Positions 11,475 to 24,800 of a stretch of 64,000 bases of DNA are shown piece after piece (the stretch's first letter is position 1; the number at the start of each line of letters is the position of its first letter). A model generated the notes under the pieces. It was given only the letters and a program-made list of their open reading frames with translations, did not search any database and had not been told where the DNA came from. Origin of the DNA: Mytilisepta virgata (Eukaryota > Mollusca > Bivalvia > Mytilida > Mytilidae); contig CM051520.1 of assembly GCA_028015205.1 (NCBI GenBank), forward strand, positions 33,161,528-33,225,527, written 5' to 3'. Made by a program: the position numbers and the translations under genes.

Positions 11475-11875
11475 ATGTTTTTTTGAACAGATATATAATG
11501 TTAAGGAGGGGTATTTGCGAAAAATACCAGTCGAGAGAATGTTAAATTTCACAAGCCGTAAGGCGAGGGAAATTCATTCTCAAGACTGGTATTTTTCGCA
11601 AATACCCATCAAGAACATGCTATATCTGTTTAATTACACCGAATGTTAACGTACAAATCGCATTGATGATCGTGACATTACAAGCGTCCAGTCGAATAGA
11701 GTATTTTTTGGCAAATACCACGGCAGAGAGGGTAAAAAAGGCATATCATTTTTGCATATACCCCGGCGCTGTTTAAAAATGAACGATATTCATTTGATAA
11801 AAGTAAATTGGTGAAAAATACACTGGCTATCAACCAATCAAAACCCAGGATTCTTACATAGGGTGTAATTAAAAT
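11475..11875. mobile_element. Fold-back element with long arms
   Basis: GGGTATTTGCGAAAAATACC near 11508-11528 and its complement near 11588-11608 form the core of arms about 65 bases long (11475-11539 against 11575-11639). The right part to 11875 has further related half-palindromes and ends GGGTGTAATTAAAA. Non-coding. Confidence 0.65.
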
Positions 11876-11939
11876 TGAAATTTCACAGTATATCCATCCA
11901 ACATCCTGCCTGGAAAAAATTAGGAAAATCTACCTGCCA

Positions 11940-12110
11940 AAAATATTTGTATTGATCTTCCTTAATTGAAATAGATTGCAGTTTCCTATTGAAGGCCACT
12001 TTTCTCTCAAAGTACTGTGGCTTCTTCCAGCAATTAAAAACTTTCCATCATTATATTAACAATTGTGCTCACAGTGGCATAAAACTCAGGAATAAAGTCA
12101 ATCAAACCAT
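11940..12110 (+). mobile_element. Decayed tRNA-SINE body
   Basis: The order of TTAATTGAAATAGATTGC, GAAGGCCACTTTTCTCTCAA, CTGTGGCTTCTTCCAGC and AGTGGCATAAAACTC matches the 3' body of the SINE at 1150-1416 with many substitutions. The tRNA-like head is not recognisable. Confidence 0.5.
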
Positions 12111-12429
12111 TTAAATCATAATATCGACTATTACTCCAGTTGACAATTTCACTAAAACCCAAAACTATTACATCAAAAATGTTATTTATCATAAATGTAA
12201 AATTCAAAGACAACCAATCACTAGAGCACAGGTTCAAATTTTCAAAAACTCCACTTAACAATAATTTCACTTACAGTGGAGATAGTGTCAAGTGAAAACA
12301 AGTGAAAATCTTTAAGACTGAGGAAAAATTTTAGTCGATGCTTACATGATCTAAAGCAAATTGAGGCAATTTTAACAGGTTTACTGGGGTAATCAAAATA
12401 CCACTTTCAAGCATAGAAGTCTATTATAC

Positions 12430-12860
12430 CACCATTTATTCATCAATAAAACTTCATTCACTGTTAACGAATCTTTATTTCATTTAATAGTTCTGACCAC
12501 TGATAATGGATTGTGATAGCAATCAGTGTAATCTTTAATTTTTCACATCACTGATAATTCATTGAGGCAGCAACAGTGTAATCTTTTAATACCTCAGTTT
12601 ACAAAGCACTGGCCAGTTTTATCTTTAATATTTCACACCTATTACAATTCACTGAAGCACAAATCAGTGTTCTTTTAACTATCTCATACGACTGACAATT
12701 CATTGTAGCACTGACCACTGATATCTGTACCTTACCAATTAATCTTTGTTAAATCACCAATCAGTTTTAACTTTTCTGAGCACTGATAATTCATTCTATG
12801 ACCAATCAGTGTTACTTTTAACTGTTCATGTGTCTGTAAACATTCATTCAGAAATTGGGA
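12430..12860 (-). repeat. Imperfect tandem array of small hairpins in the presumed 3' UTR of the RRM/F-box/LRR gene
   Basis: Segments such as CACTGATAATTCATT followed 10-20 bases later by AATCAGTGT recur about six times, with spacing of roughly 65-75 bases. Because CACTGAT and ATCAGTG are complementary, each unit can fold on itself. AATAAA signals on the minus strand at 12474-12479 and 12435-12440 place most of the array in the predicted 3' UTR. Confidence 0.55.
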
Positions 12861-12892
12861 TAACTACAATCTTTTTAAACATCAGGAACTCT

Positions 12893-15800
12893 TCATGAAA
12901 ATTCAAATCTTTCCATTTCTAGTGGATCATCCCCATACAGCAGGTCATCATTGTAATACATGTATTCTGACTCATATGATTCCCATTCATTGTCTATTTC
13001 ATTGTCAATTTCTGCACCAGCAGCAACAACTGAAAATGAAACTGGTTTGTGTCCAGAAGACAGTTCTCCATCTTCATCCGAGTCGGTTTCTGGTTCTGTA
13101 AAAAATGAAGGAACTTGTTAGAATTTACTAAAGATATATTACCGGCAGTCAAAAATTTAACATCAATATATACTATACCCTATAATATACACCTATAAAG
13201 TCAATTTATTTTGACAACAGTTAAGGTATCCGGACCATAAATGACCAAATTATTCGAAAGTTCCCGGATGTTCCATACAACGCAATTGAAATGACCTCGG
13301 TAATTATCGGCAAACTTCGGAAATGTCAATATAACTAACTTATTTTTACAGACTGCATATAAGCAACAGAGTGTGTTTCAACTTGAGAAAAATATATATA
13401 CAAAATTCCAGCTTTAAATTTGTTGGTTCAGCCATTCACGGTCAAAAAGAGATACACTTTTCGTTCATGATCTATTATGGTCCGGATACCTTAACAATCA
13501 AAACAGGTACAAACAAAAAAATTCTGGATTTTTAAACTACCCGAGGACCATTCTACCAAAGTCTGATACCTACCTGCACTGAGTAGGTTTTTAGGAAGAT
13601 ACATTTTTGCTAATTCTACTTTTAATAACAGTGAGCAAATTAGATGAGTGATTTCAACAAAACAGTTTCAAATTTATTGACTGCTGATTTTTCTATTTTT
13701 AGTAATTGTACCCATATTGGTCCAAGGTCTAGACCAAGACTACCCAAAGACTATTTGCCACATTTTGTTCCCAATTAGCCTGTTGATTTTTTATTATATT
13801 TTATTTTGCCCATTTATTCAATTTTTGCAACAGCTGGCATAGTTTCATAGGGTCTAGAACCATTAAAATTATATTGAAAGGGCACGACCCAAAGATTTTC
13901 CATAAATAGTTCTTGTCCTAGTGATTACAAAAAAAAAAAAAATTTAAAACTTTTTTTGATGATTTTCTATTTTCAGTAAAAACGACTATATAGGTCCAAA
14001 GTCAAGACACCAAAACAAGTCTAAAAGGGAACCACCAAGGCCAATTCTGCCAAGGTGACTGTAATCCCATTTCTGAGGAGATTTTCTTTTGGTGTCCGTG
14101 GATATCCTTATATAAAGTAAAGTAGCCATTCTGATTCAAGGTTTGGATACAATTTTAAAACATGACCCTTGTACTGAAGTTTTTAGACATTCCTGGATAT
14201 CACACACATGCATATTGTAGAAATTTGTGGAAAAAAAAATACTTAATACCTGGTTCAGGTAAAATCACCCCTCTATCACCTCTCAGGTAGTCGTGAGAAA
14301 GGTCATGAAAACAGAAAGTTATGAATGGGTGTTCTAGATCCATGTCCTCTTCTACTATACTGGTTCCTGTAATGTTAAAGTTTAATCAGAACTGGATGTC
14401 CTGGAATGATTTATTTAAATGGCAAGATTAAAGTAAATGACCAATGTGGGTTTGAGCTATAACATGAAATTCATGAAAAAGATGATAGTATTACATATAC
14501 GTGAAGTTTAGGCGATGAAATAATGATACCAGAGGCTCCATGGAGCCTGAATCACTCACCTGGATTTTAGGTGACCACAGCTGATAAAGAGCTTTTAGAT
14601 AAGATCTGTGTCCAGCACTTCTAGATAAGATATATAAAGAATTCTTCCAGTGTCCAATGTTAAAAATGTTAAACTTAGTCCAGCTGTGGCAGCTAGCTTG
14701 GATTCTGATCAGCATAAAAACATAACTTTTGTATCAGACATTTATCCAAGGATCTTCATGCAACAAAAACATTTCAATTGGCTTAGTATTTTCTGACAAT
14801 GGGACCTTTATACAAATTTCCCCATAGAGTCCAATGTAAAACTAATCTGGCTGTGGCGAACATCTTGAATTTCAGATCGACATAAAAAAAACATAAATAT
14901 TGTAGAGGTTTATCCAAGGATCATTCATGAAACAAATCAATTCAATTGGCTCAGTAGTTTCTGACATTAGAAGAGCTTTAAAGATAAGTCGAATCAGAAT
15001 GAATTATCTTCCCCTGGTAGCCATGTTGAATATCCAATCGGCACAAAAAAGATACCTTTTGTAGTGGTCTATCAAATGATCATTCACACATAAAAAAACA
15101 TTTCAATTGGTTTGGTAGTTTCTGAAAGAAGACCTTTGTACAAAATTCCCCATAGGTTCCAATGTTAAACTAAGTCCGGCTGTGGTGGCCATCTTGAATT
15201 TACGATCGGCACAAAAAACATAATTTTGTAGAGGTTCATCCAATGCTTGTTCCTATATAAAAACATTTCAATTGGCTTGATAGTTTCTGACAAGAAGACC
15301 TTTATACAAATTCCCGCAGGTGAGCTAAACAAGAGGCTCAGTGGGCTGAGCCTGTATCACTAACCTTGCAGTCACAAACTTTTGATTTGATTTGACAGAC
15401 TAGATTGGTTTCTGGAAACTTTGAAAATGATCTTGTATAAATGCTTCATACCAAGTATACGTTCATTGGCCAAACAGTTTCAGAGGATAAGTTTTAAATT
15501 TCGACCAATCAGAACATATACAGGTTTCTGGTGGCCATTTTGTTTCACAGACTAGAAAGATTTATGCAAAGTTTGTAAAGGACCTTCCATAGATGCTCCA
15601 TACCAAAAATCAGTTTACTTGGCCTTACGATTTCAGAGGAGAAGAAGTTTTGAGTTTCGACCAATCAGAAAATGTAAATGCTCGTGACGGCCATTTTGTT
15701 TCACGGACTGGGATGATTTATGGCAACTTTGTAAATGACCTTCCATAGATGCTCAATACCAAAAATCAGTTCATTTGGCTTTACAGTTTCATAGGAATAG

Positions 15801-18800
15801 AAGTTTTAAATTTCAACCAATCAGAACATGTAAATGCTCATGGCGGCCATTTTGTTTCACAGACCAGGATGAGTTAAGTAAACTTTGTAAAGGGCCTTCC
15901 ATAGATGCTCCATACCAAAAATCAGTTCATTTGGCTTTACGGTTTCACAGAAGAAGAAGTATTAAATTTTGACTAATAGGAACATGTAAATGCTCATGAC
16001 GGCCATTTTGTTTCAGGAGCCAAGATGATTTATGCAAACTTTGTATAGGGCCTTCCATAGATGCTCCATACCAAAAATTAGTTCATTTGGCTTCACAGTT
16101 TCAGAGGAGAAGAAGTTTTAAATTTTGACCAATCAGAGCATGAAAATGCTTATGGCAGCCATTTTGTTTCACAGACTGGGATGATTTATCCAAATTTTGT
16201 AAAGGACCTTCCATAGATGGTCAATATCAAAAATCAGTTCATTTGGCATTACGGTTTCAGAGGAGAAGAAGTTTTAAATTTCGATTAATCAGAACATGTA
16301 AATGCTCATGGCCGCCATTTTGTTTCACGGACGAGGATGAGTTATGCAAAGTTTGTAAAGGACCTTCCATAGATGCTCCATACCAAAAATCAGTTCATTT
16401 GCTTTACGGTTTCACAGGATAAGAAGTATTAAATTTCGACCAATCAGAACATGTAAATGCTCATGACGGCTATTTTGTTTCAGGGACCAAGATGATTTAT
16501 GCAAACTTTGTAAAGGGCCTTCCATAGATGCTCCATACCAAAAATCAGTTCATTTGGCTTTACGGTTTCAGAAAAGAAGAAGTTTTAAATTTCTACCAAT
16601 CAGAACATGTAATTACTCATGGTGGCCATTTTGTTTCACGGTCCAAGATGATTTATGCAAACTTTGTAAAGGTCCTTCCATAGAAGCTACAGGCCAAGTT
16701 TCAGTTGAATAGATCCAGGGGTTCCAGAGGAGAAGATGAAAATGTAAAAGTTTACAGACGGACGGACAACGGACGCCAAGTGATGACAAAAGCTCACATT
16801 GCCTTTGGCAAGGTGAGCTAAAAAGGAGTATACATTTCTTTTTCATATGTATACACTGCATTTTTTCCTCCAATCAAATTATGTAATTGAATATACTCGG
16901 AAACATGAAAGATATTATAGTAGAGTTGTTTTGAAGCAATTTATTGGTGTATAAAGGAAACCAGTTCACTCACAAACTGAATTAAGTCTGAAGGACTTAA
17001 TGTTAAGTTAGTGAGCGACCTGGTTGAGTTTATGTGTGATAAATTGCGGAAAAATAACTTTTATTACTTATAATTCCCTAATAACTAGACTTTTCAGCAA
17101 AATAAGGATGAATTGAGAAGTTTAGATGGCACTCATTTACTGGCTCACATATTCATACGCTGAACGTCATTTATCAGAAAATAAAAGATCCCAGTGATCA
17201 CGTATGTTGACTAATCAAAATTAAAAATTATCAGTTGATAACACCCTTTAGTTCTATATCCTTATGCTTTAAATTATTTTAAATAAAGAGTTACATGTGA
17301 TTTTTAGCTCACCTGGCCAAAGGCCATGTGAGCTTTTGCCATCACTTGGCGTCCGTCATCCGTAAACTTTCACATATTGATCATCTCCTCTAAAACCAAT
17401 GGAGCAAATTTAACCAAACTTTACAGGAATGATGTATGGAAGGTCCTTTACTAAGATTGCTGAAATTTTTCCGATCCACCAAAAAACGTGGCTGCCAGAG
17501 CAGGACATAGTTTAACATTGGACCCTATGGGAAAACATGTTAAAGTTCATCTCCTCTGAAACTACTTGAGCAAATTTAACCAAACTTTACAGGAATGATG
17601 TATGGAAGGTCCTTTACTAAGATTGCCGAAATTTTTCCGATCCACCAAAAAACATGGCTGCCAGAGCAGGACATAGTTTAACATTGGACCCTATGGGAAA
17701 ACATGTTAAAGTTTATCTCCTCTGAAACTACTTGAGCAAATTCAACCAAACTTTACAGGAATGATGTATGGAAGGTCCTATACTGAGATTGTTGAAATTT
17801 TTTCGATCTGCTGTAAAACATTTCTGCCAGCGCAGGACATAGTTTAACATTGGACCCTATGGGAAAACATGTAAAAGTTCATCTCCTCTGAAACTACTTG
17901 AGCAAATTTAACAAAACTGTTCTGGATTGATGTATGAAAGGTCCCTTAGAGGGATTGCTCATTTCATTCGAATGCGACAAACATCATGGCTGACAGCAGG
18001 AACATAGTTTAACATACATGTACATGCCTATGGAAAAAAACATATTTTGATCATCTCCTCTAAAACTATAATAGCAAATTGGATAAAAATATACTGGAAT
18101 GATGTATGGAAGGTCCTTTACAAAGTTGGCTCATTATGTTCAAATCTGAGAAAAACATGGCTGCCAGAGGGGAAATACTTTTAACTTTGGACCCTATGAG
18201 AAAAATATATTTTGATCATCTGATCTGAAACTTTTGAAACAAAATCTAAAAAAGAATTAATGGAAGTTTGTAGAAGCATTTTGTCAGGTGAGCGATACAG
18301 GCTCAGCCCACTGAGCCTCTAGTTACTCTTTCTATCAATTTTAAGTATGTAAAGTATCTAACACAGACACACATTTTTTGATCAACAGTCTGTGAAATAA
18401 TATCTGATATATGCTAATCACACATTAGTCTATAGCATGATTCACCTTGATGAAATAAATAAACTGTTTATTTTGGAAGAAATACGTGATTTTTGTATTG
18501 ATATGGAACTCTGGCAGCTCTTCCACTTGATATAAAAAAAATTCTGCTGCTGCACCTCATTCATGAAAAGACTTAAAATTTCTATCAAGATCCATCCATT
18601 AGAAGAAAATGGAATATCAAAAACTTACTGTAAAGTATAAAGTTCAAAAGAGAAATATGAGCATGCATTAGACAAGAAATAAGTGCCCTTTCAACAGAGG
18701 TTAATAAACTCTAATTACTACAAAGCTATTTCTAAAGTGCTTTTCATAAGCAGAGTTATATATATTCAGGATTAAGCCAGTAATAATTTATAATAAAACA

Positions 18801-21800
18801 AACCTCCAATATACAGTGTCAATGTCTTGTTCTCACCATCAAAATTAGCTGTTTCCAGGAAATATTTGACTGTCTGTATTGTAACATTAAGGCAGCCACT
18901 GACATCCAGTAACTCCAGATTAGAACAAAGGCAAGCAAGATCTTCAAATGCTAAAATATTTGGTAAGAAAACAAACGATGGATAACTTCTTGCCACAAAA
19001 ACTATATTGTACATATGGGCATAATAAATATCAAGGATGGAATCACTGCTTTCATTGCTGTTTCATCTTAAAGTTTAACAACGGCTTAAAATAAGCTGTA
19101 AGTTCAAGTTCAATAAGGTGCATATGCATTATGATGTATATTGCACAGTCTTCCATGCAAGTAAATTTAATAATTAATCAATGCTTTCATAAAATTACAC
19201 TTCAGAAAATCAGAAGCCTGTATTAGTTACATTTTGATTTAGCCGACAGGTTCTAGGTATGACAATATTTTATCTTGGCAGAGCTATAGAGGTCACATTA
19301 ATCGCAATGGAGAAGCTGGGTGCAATTTACGAATTTAAAATTTCCTGATGAAACTACAATGTATATTAATGAGTATGGATTGAAATCCTAATCTATCGAT
19401 TTCTATATCATAAAAATTATCTGAGCAGCAAATCTTCAAGAAGTAACAATTACAGTTATTTTTATAGTCTTCAATAAAACTGAGCCTGATAAAAAGTGTG
19501 AAACACGTGGGCATGAATCAAACCTTGCATTCAATGGGACCTTGTAGATTTATCAACTGTCAGAGACTGAAGCTACACTACTTTTATTGTATATATGGCT
19601 GTAATTGAAAGACCTTTGGAAATCAATCCATCATTGGTTTACCATGTTTGACAGGATGTTGTCCAAATAATGCATTCCAAAAAAACTTTGTTTACATTTT
19701 TGATAATTTAATGTCAATATTGCTATTTTTGAACAACAAACCTTCATCAGATAATCCTGAACATGCCCTGGCTTTTAGAGATCTTAATTTACCACGCCTC
19801 GACAACACTTGTATACTTTCATTGTCCACCTAAAAATATATATTCCAACTGAAAAGTAAGATGATTACAGTCTGCATCAGTTATGTGTACAAAATACAAT
19901 CTTTTTTCATGTCTCATAGGAGCACAAACTGAGTTATTGTAAAAATCTTTAAAAATGAAACAAAAAAAGGACATAATCTTGTTTTAAATTGACGCAACTA
20001 ACACATTTTGTCTTAAAAAAATGTTTGTAATAATCCAATTGCTGCAAATTACAAATGTTTGGTTTACATGACAGGAAATTTGAAATTAAAAAAAAACTTT
20101 CATCAATTTCCTTCAAAATATTTCCTAGTATTACTGGTATATAAGTGTGTTCTGATATTCCACAACCTAAGTTAATGTTATAAAAGGATGTCAGTGACAT
20201 AATGGACAAAATTTATATGAGATAATCATGTACCTTGTACAGGTAACTGATATCCAGTGACGTTAGGTTAGAACAGAACCCTAAAGCTTTTATTCCAACA
20301 CCAGTAACATCTCTATAACACCCACTGATGTCTAATGTCCTACAAAAATACATTACAAATGATGATTTGGTTGGCTTATTTTACTACAAAAAGTGATTTG
20401 TGGTTCTTATTATTTTAAAATTCCAATTTAAGAAAATTTAACCAAAAAAAAACAATCTGTTTTGTTTTAAACATGTCAGAAATTACAGAATGTATTCCAT
20501 ATACAATGGTAATTCTTAAAAAATGTCTGTAATGTAAAATCAACAGCAAATCGTATTTTGCTTCATCACTGCAGCAGCTCAATTACCAGTACATCACCAA
20601 ACTAGAAATAATGGAGTCATACAATGAACATGTCTTTTATTAGCAGTTGAAATGTATAGGTAACATACCAGTTTGCCAATATAAGGCAGGCAAACTGAAG
20701 AATAATAATTTCTTTTGAACTATTCTATGTTATCACAATTACTGTTTAAAGTACAAAGTTAAATTAAAAAACAAGATTCACACAGTGCACTTCTTTAAAC
20801 AAACTTACTCCAGATAGGGACAGTTTAAGGCTAATTCTGTCAGCAATTCATCACTCAGACTTAAATTCTGTGAAAAATGCACATTTTTCTGAAAAAAAAG
20901 TACCGTATTTTTCGTAGTATTAGTCGCTATTTTTTTCTCTGGGAATTTAACCTGCGTCTTAATTAAAGGTGAGACTTTTCTAAGACTTTTTTCAGATATT
21001 TCACCTCGTGGATGAAAAAAAAAGATATGGTCAGTTTTTCAGCAGAAGCAGACGTATTGACAGTTACTAGAGGAACCTTTTTTCATTTCCTCTATTTGCA
21101 AATAAAATTATAACAAATACCTTGTTTGTTTTATATGTTTTGTGTTTTTATTCCATCCATTTCGTAGTTTGTGTGTTTTACTTTGGATATGTGTAGACAA
21201 TCTTACGAAAGTATAAAAAAGCCAGAAAAAAGGGTCCTGCAACTTAAATTAACGTGGGTCTTTATATGCGAAAAATATCTAATGTCAAAATACCATATGA
21301 TATGTAGTGGTAAAATTGGTGAATCGTGAATAATACATGTTTAACATTACAATACAAAACACCCGTTTAAAACAACTGTAAGAAACCAGTATAATACCAA
21401 TATACATGTACATATAGATGGCAGAGTAAATTGTGTGCTTTTATATCATCAAGGATTTGATAGGAGAACTGTTACAATTGCTTAACTGTAGTTATTTTTT
21501 TCCCTGATGTTTGATTTAAGAATCATACACTGTCAGACTTACCAATTTAGAAAGTTTGGCTATCTTTAAAAATCCTTCTTGAGTAACTGAAAGAAATACA
21601 TTAAATTTTTTACATATTGTTCAAACGTATTTATATGTAATTGATCAATTAAATACACAACAGTTTCCTTTCCTTTTCTCAAGGATTTTATAGTGAGAAT
21701 GTATATTAAAATTGTTTTATGACCTTTAAACTCTACAAAACTTTCTAAGGGATATAAGCCAACAATGATCCAATATGCTAATTAAATAGTCAGATCTAAT

Positions 21801-24800
21801 GCCAAAAGGTCTGAAAACTGTCCATATTACATTTTGGATTGTTATATTTACAGTGTATTGTAAACTTGTGCAACGCCAGTACATGTAAAAAAAAATGATA
21901 ACATCTGAATAATCGTGTTTCTCACAAGAAATTAAAAAGAAAAATTGTTTAAAGAATGGAGTTCATAAAATTTTGGACATTCAAATATACCAGTTCATAT
22001 GTACTGAAAGAAATGGTGTCTGGAGTTATAATTGTGCCATTTGTATAAGGAGTTTTTAGGATTTAAAAAAAAAAATTCCAATGAATGAATAAAGAATCAG
22101 TGGTAAGCAAATATTTCCTTTTAAAAGTTATTTTATATTTTGTTGTAAACAGTCACACCAAAATATAGGATATCTACAGAAAATCCATTCATAGTTAACT
22201 TTTACTGTAAATAAACCCCTTTGGGACAATATTGGATTAAAAACTAGAGGCTTCCAGGAGCCTGTATCACTCACCTGGACTATGTCCATCTTGAATGGCA
22301 GCCTGGAACATTGCTGTCAAGTTCCAATTGGCTCACTGGTCACAAACAAGAAGATATTTCAGTGCAGTGAACTTTCTGCCCTTTGGTCGGGTTGTTGTCT
22401 CTTTGAAACATTCAAAGTTTTCATTATCTATTCCTTTCCCATTAGGTCCTATGTTAAACTAAGTTCCACTGTGGCAGCTATATTGGATGGTGAACAGGGT
22501 CATCTAATATAATTCTGTAAGAGGACCACCTAAGGACCATTGATACCTAGTTTTGTTCCAATTGGCCAAGTGGTTTCAGACAAGAAGATCTTTAAGTAAA
22601 ATTTCCATAGGGTCCTATGTTAAACTAAGTTCAGCTCTAGTGGCCATCTTGGATGACAGGCGGGTTCATCGGATATAATTCTGAAAGAGGACCACCTAAG
22701 AACCATTGCTGCCTAGTTTTGTTCCAATTGGCCCAGTGGTTCAGAGGAGAAGATCTTTAAAGGAAAGTTTACGAAGTTGACGATGGATGCCAAGTGATAA
22801 CAATAGCTCACATAGCCCTTCAGCATTTTTTTGTATTTTCATTATTGTAAATTCAGAAATAAATCCAATGCATTTTTGCAATATAAACTAAAACCATCAT
22901 TTTAACTGGATTACCAAATTCTATTACACATTCTAAAGAACTTTACCATTTGTCAATATCTTTTCAATATATATTGTAGATAAATTCTTCAGGTTCTGCA
23001 AAATATAAATCAACAATGTTAATACAGATAGACAGGTAATTAAGATATGATTTCTGACAAATGAAACTGCATATTACATTTTTTAAAATCATTTCAGTAA
23101 GTGGCATTAGTTATCTCCCTTCATTCCACAAATTTAGAATGACATCTCTTTCAGTTTTTCCAAGTGGTTGTAGTTCATGTAACTACAAATGGTTACCCCT
23201 CTGTCAACACAGAGTTCATGAATTCAAATCAAGGTCAAAGGTGGCAAGGTATGTTCAACGCTGAACTTTATTTAAAAGGATTCCCAATTTTCTTGCCATA
23301 CATTGGTGGTTCTTTCCAAGTTTTGCATTTTCATTAATCAATTAAAAATGGCCACTACGAAATAACCAAAAAGACTGAGAGTGGCATAAAACCCCAATCA
23401 ATCCACTTTTTAATTAGCATTAAAATCAAAGTCACATACAGGTTATATCTCAAATTCACGGTTTCTTTTCCTCAACTGCCTTATTTGAGATTCAATGAGG
23501 AAACACAAGGGATTATGTTTTTATGTGACTACATGTAACTGTATGCAATGACATGTAGTAGCATTGTAAATTATCGTGACGAAAGCAGATTAATAGAAAC
23601 TAAAACTAACAAAAATAAAACAAGATGTACTGTGAGCAATGACTACCAACACCCCTGCCACAATGAGGTAGAAAAATAATTTGTCAAACAGGAAGTTGAT
23701 GTCGCCTTGGTCCGAAAACATATCCCACAATATAGCATACCTATAGAAGGCTCGTGACAAAATATCAAGTGGCTGTGATGAGTAGTTGCAGAGAAAGGTG
23801 TGAGGAAAAATTTTGTTTTGTACAGACAGACGGACGCATGCCCGGAATCACAAGGGTAAAGCAGTATAACACCCTCTCCTTTGTAGTGGGGATGTAACAA
23901 AGGTTTTAAGATTAAGAATTATAATAATAATTGCTACTTTTTATATGCTGTAAATATAATCATACCTCTGTTATCCCATCTATGCTTTTGTCAGTAAGTA
24001 ACTGACAATTTGTGATAGCTAGCTCCTGTAGTTGTTGACAGTGTCGACAAATCTTCATAACACCTGTGTCTGTAAGCTGGAATTTAAAATAATATTACGT
24101 AAGATGTTGTCACAAAAATTCCTTTACATATATTACAAGGCAAGACCATATCAGTAGAAGTACAAGTAATGATAACCCCTACCACTCAAACATGTCAAAT
24201 TGTGTCCCTTTCAAGATGTATGAGAGGAATTGTTTTTCCTTATTCACATCTTCTGTGGTGTATGTCTGCATTCTATTAGATAATTTTGAAGGAGTAGCAT
24301 AGACAGAGAGAATCTATATAATGGTAACCTGACCCAAATACAAAAGTAATGTATATACATACAATATATTTACATTGTAGGAAAATATATAGTTAATTTG
24401 TATGGACTTTAGATAGAAATGTGAGTTTTACCATTTCTCACCTGTTTTCAGAGCTTTATATGTTCCTATATAAACGTACATACATTTATGTGTTTTTAGC
24501 CAGCAATGACAACTTGTTGTCTCGTATCTGGAAAAGCCATGAAAATGATACATTTCTTGCACATATGAAAAGGTCATTTTTTGGAACAAATGACATCATT
24601 AACACTGTGAACCAGAACACAATACAAACTATCATTGTAAGATAAGACAAGGATTCCAGGAGAACTGGCAAGTTAGCGAAAAAAAATATTTGACACCATT
24701 TATTTGGCTAAGTAATAGGCCTGTTGCAGGACAAATAAAACCATATGTATATCTATATTTATAAATAAAGAGACTCAAATTTGTCAGACGGTTCTTCTTT

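Noticed and set aside
15775..16873. ORFs of 65 and 86 codons on both strands
   Set aside because: They run through ~190-bp tandem units of a non-coding element; the frames repeat because the units repeat.
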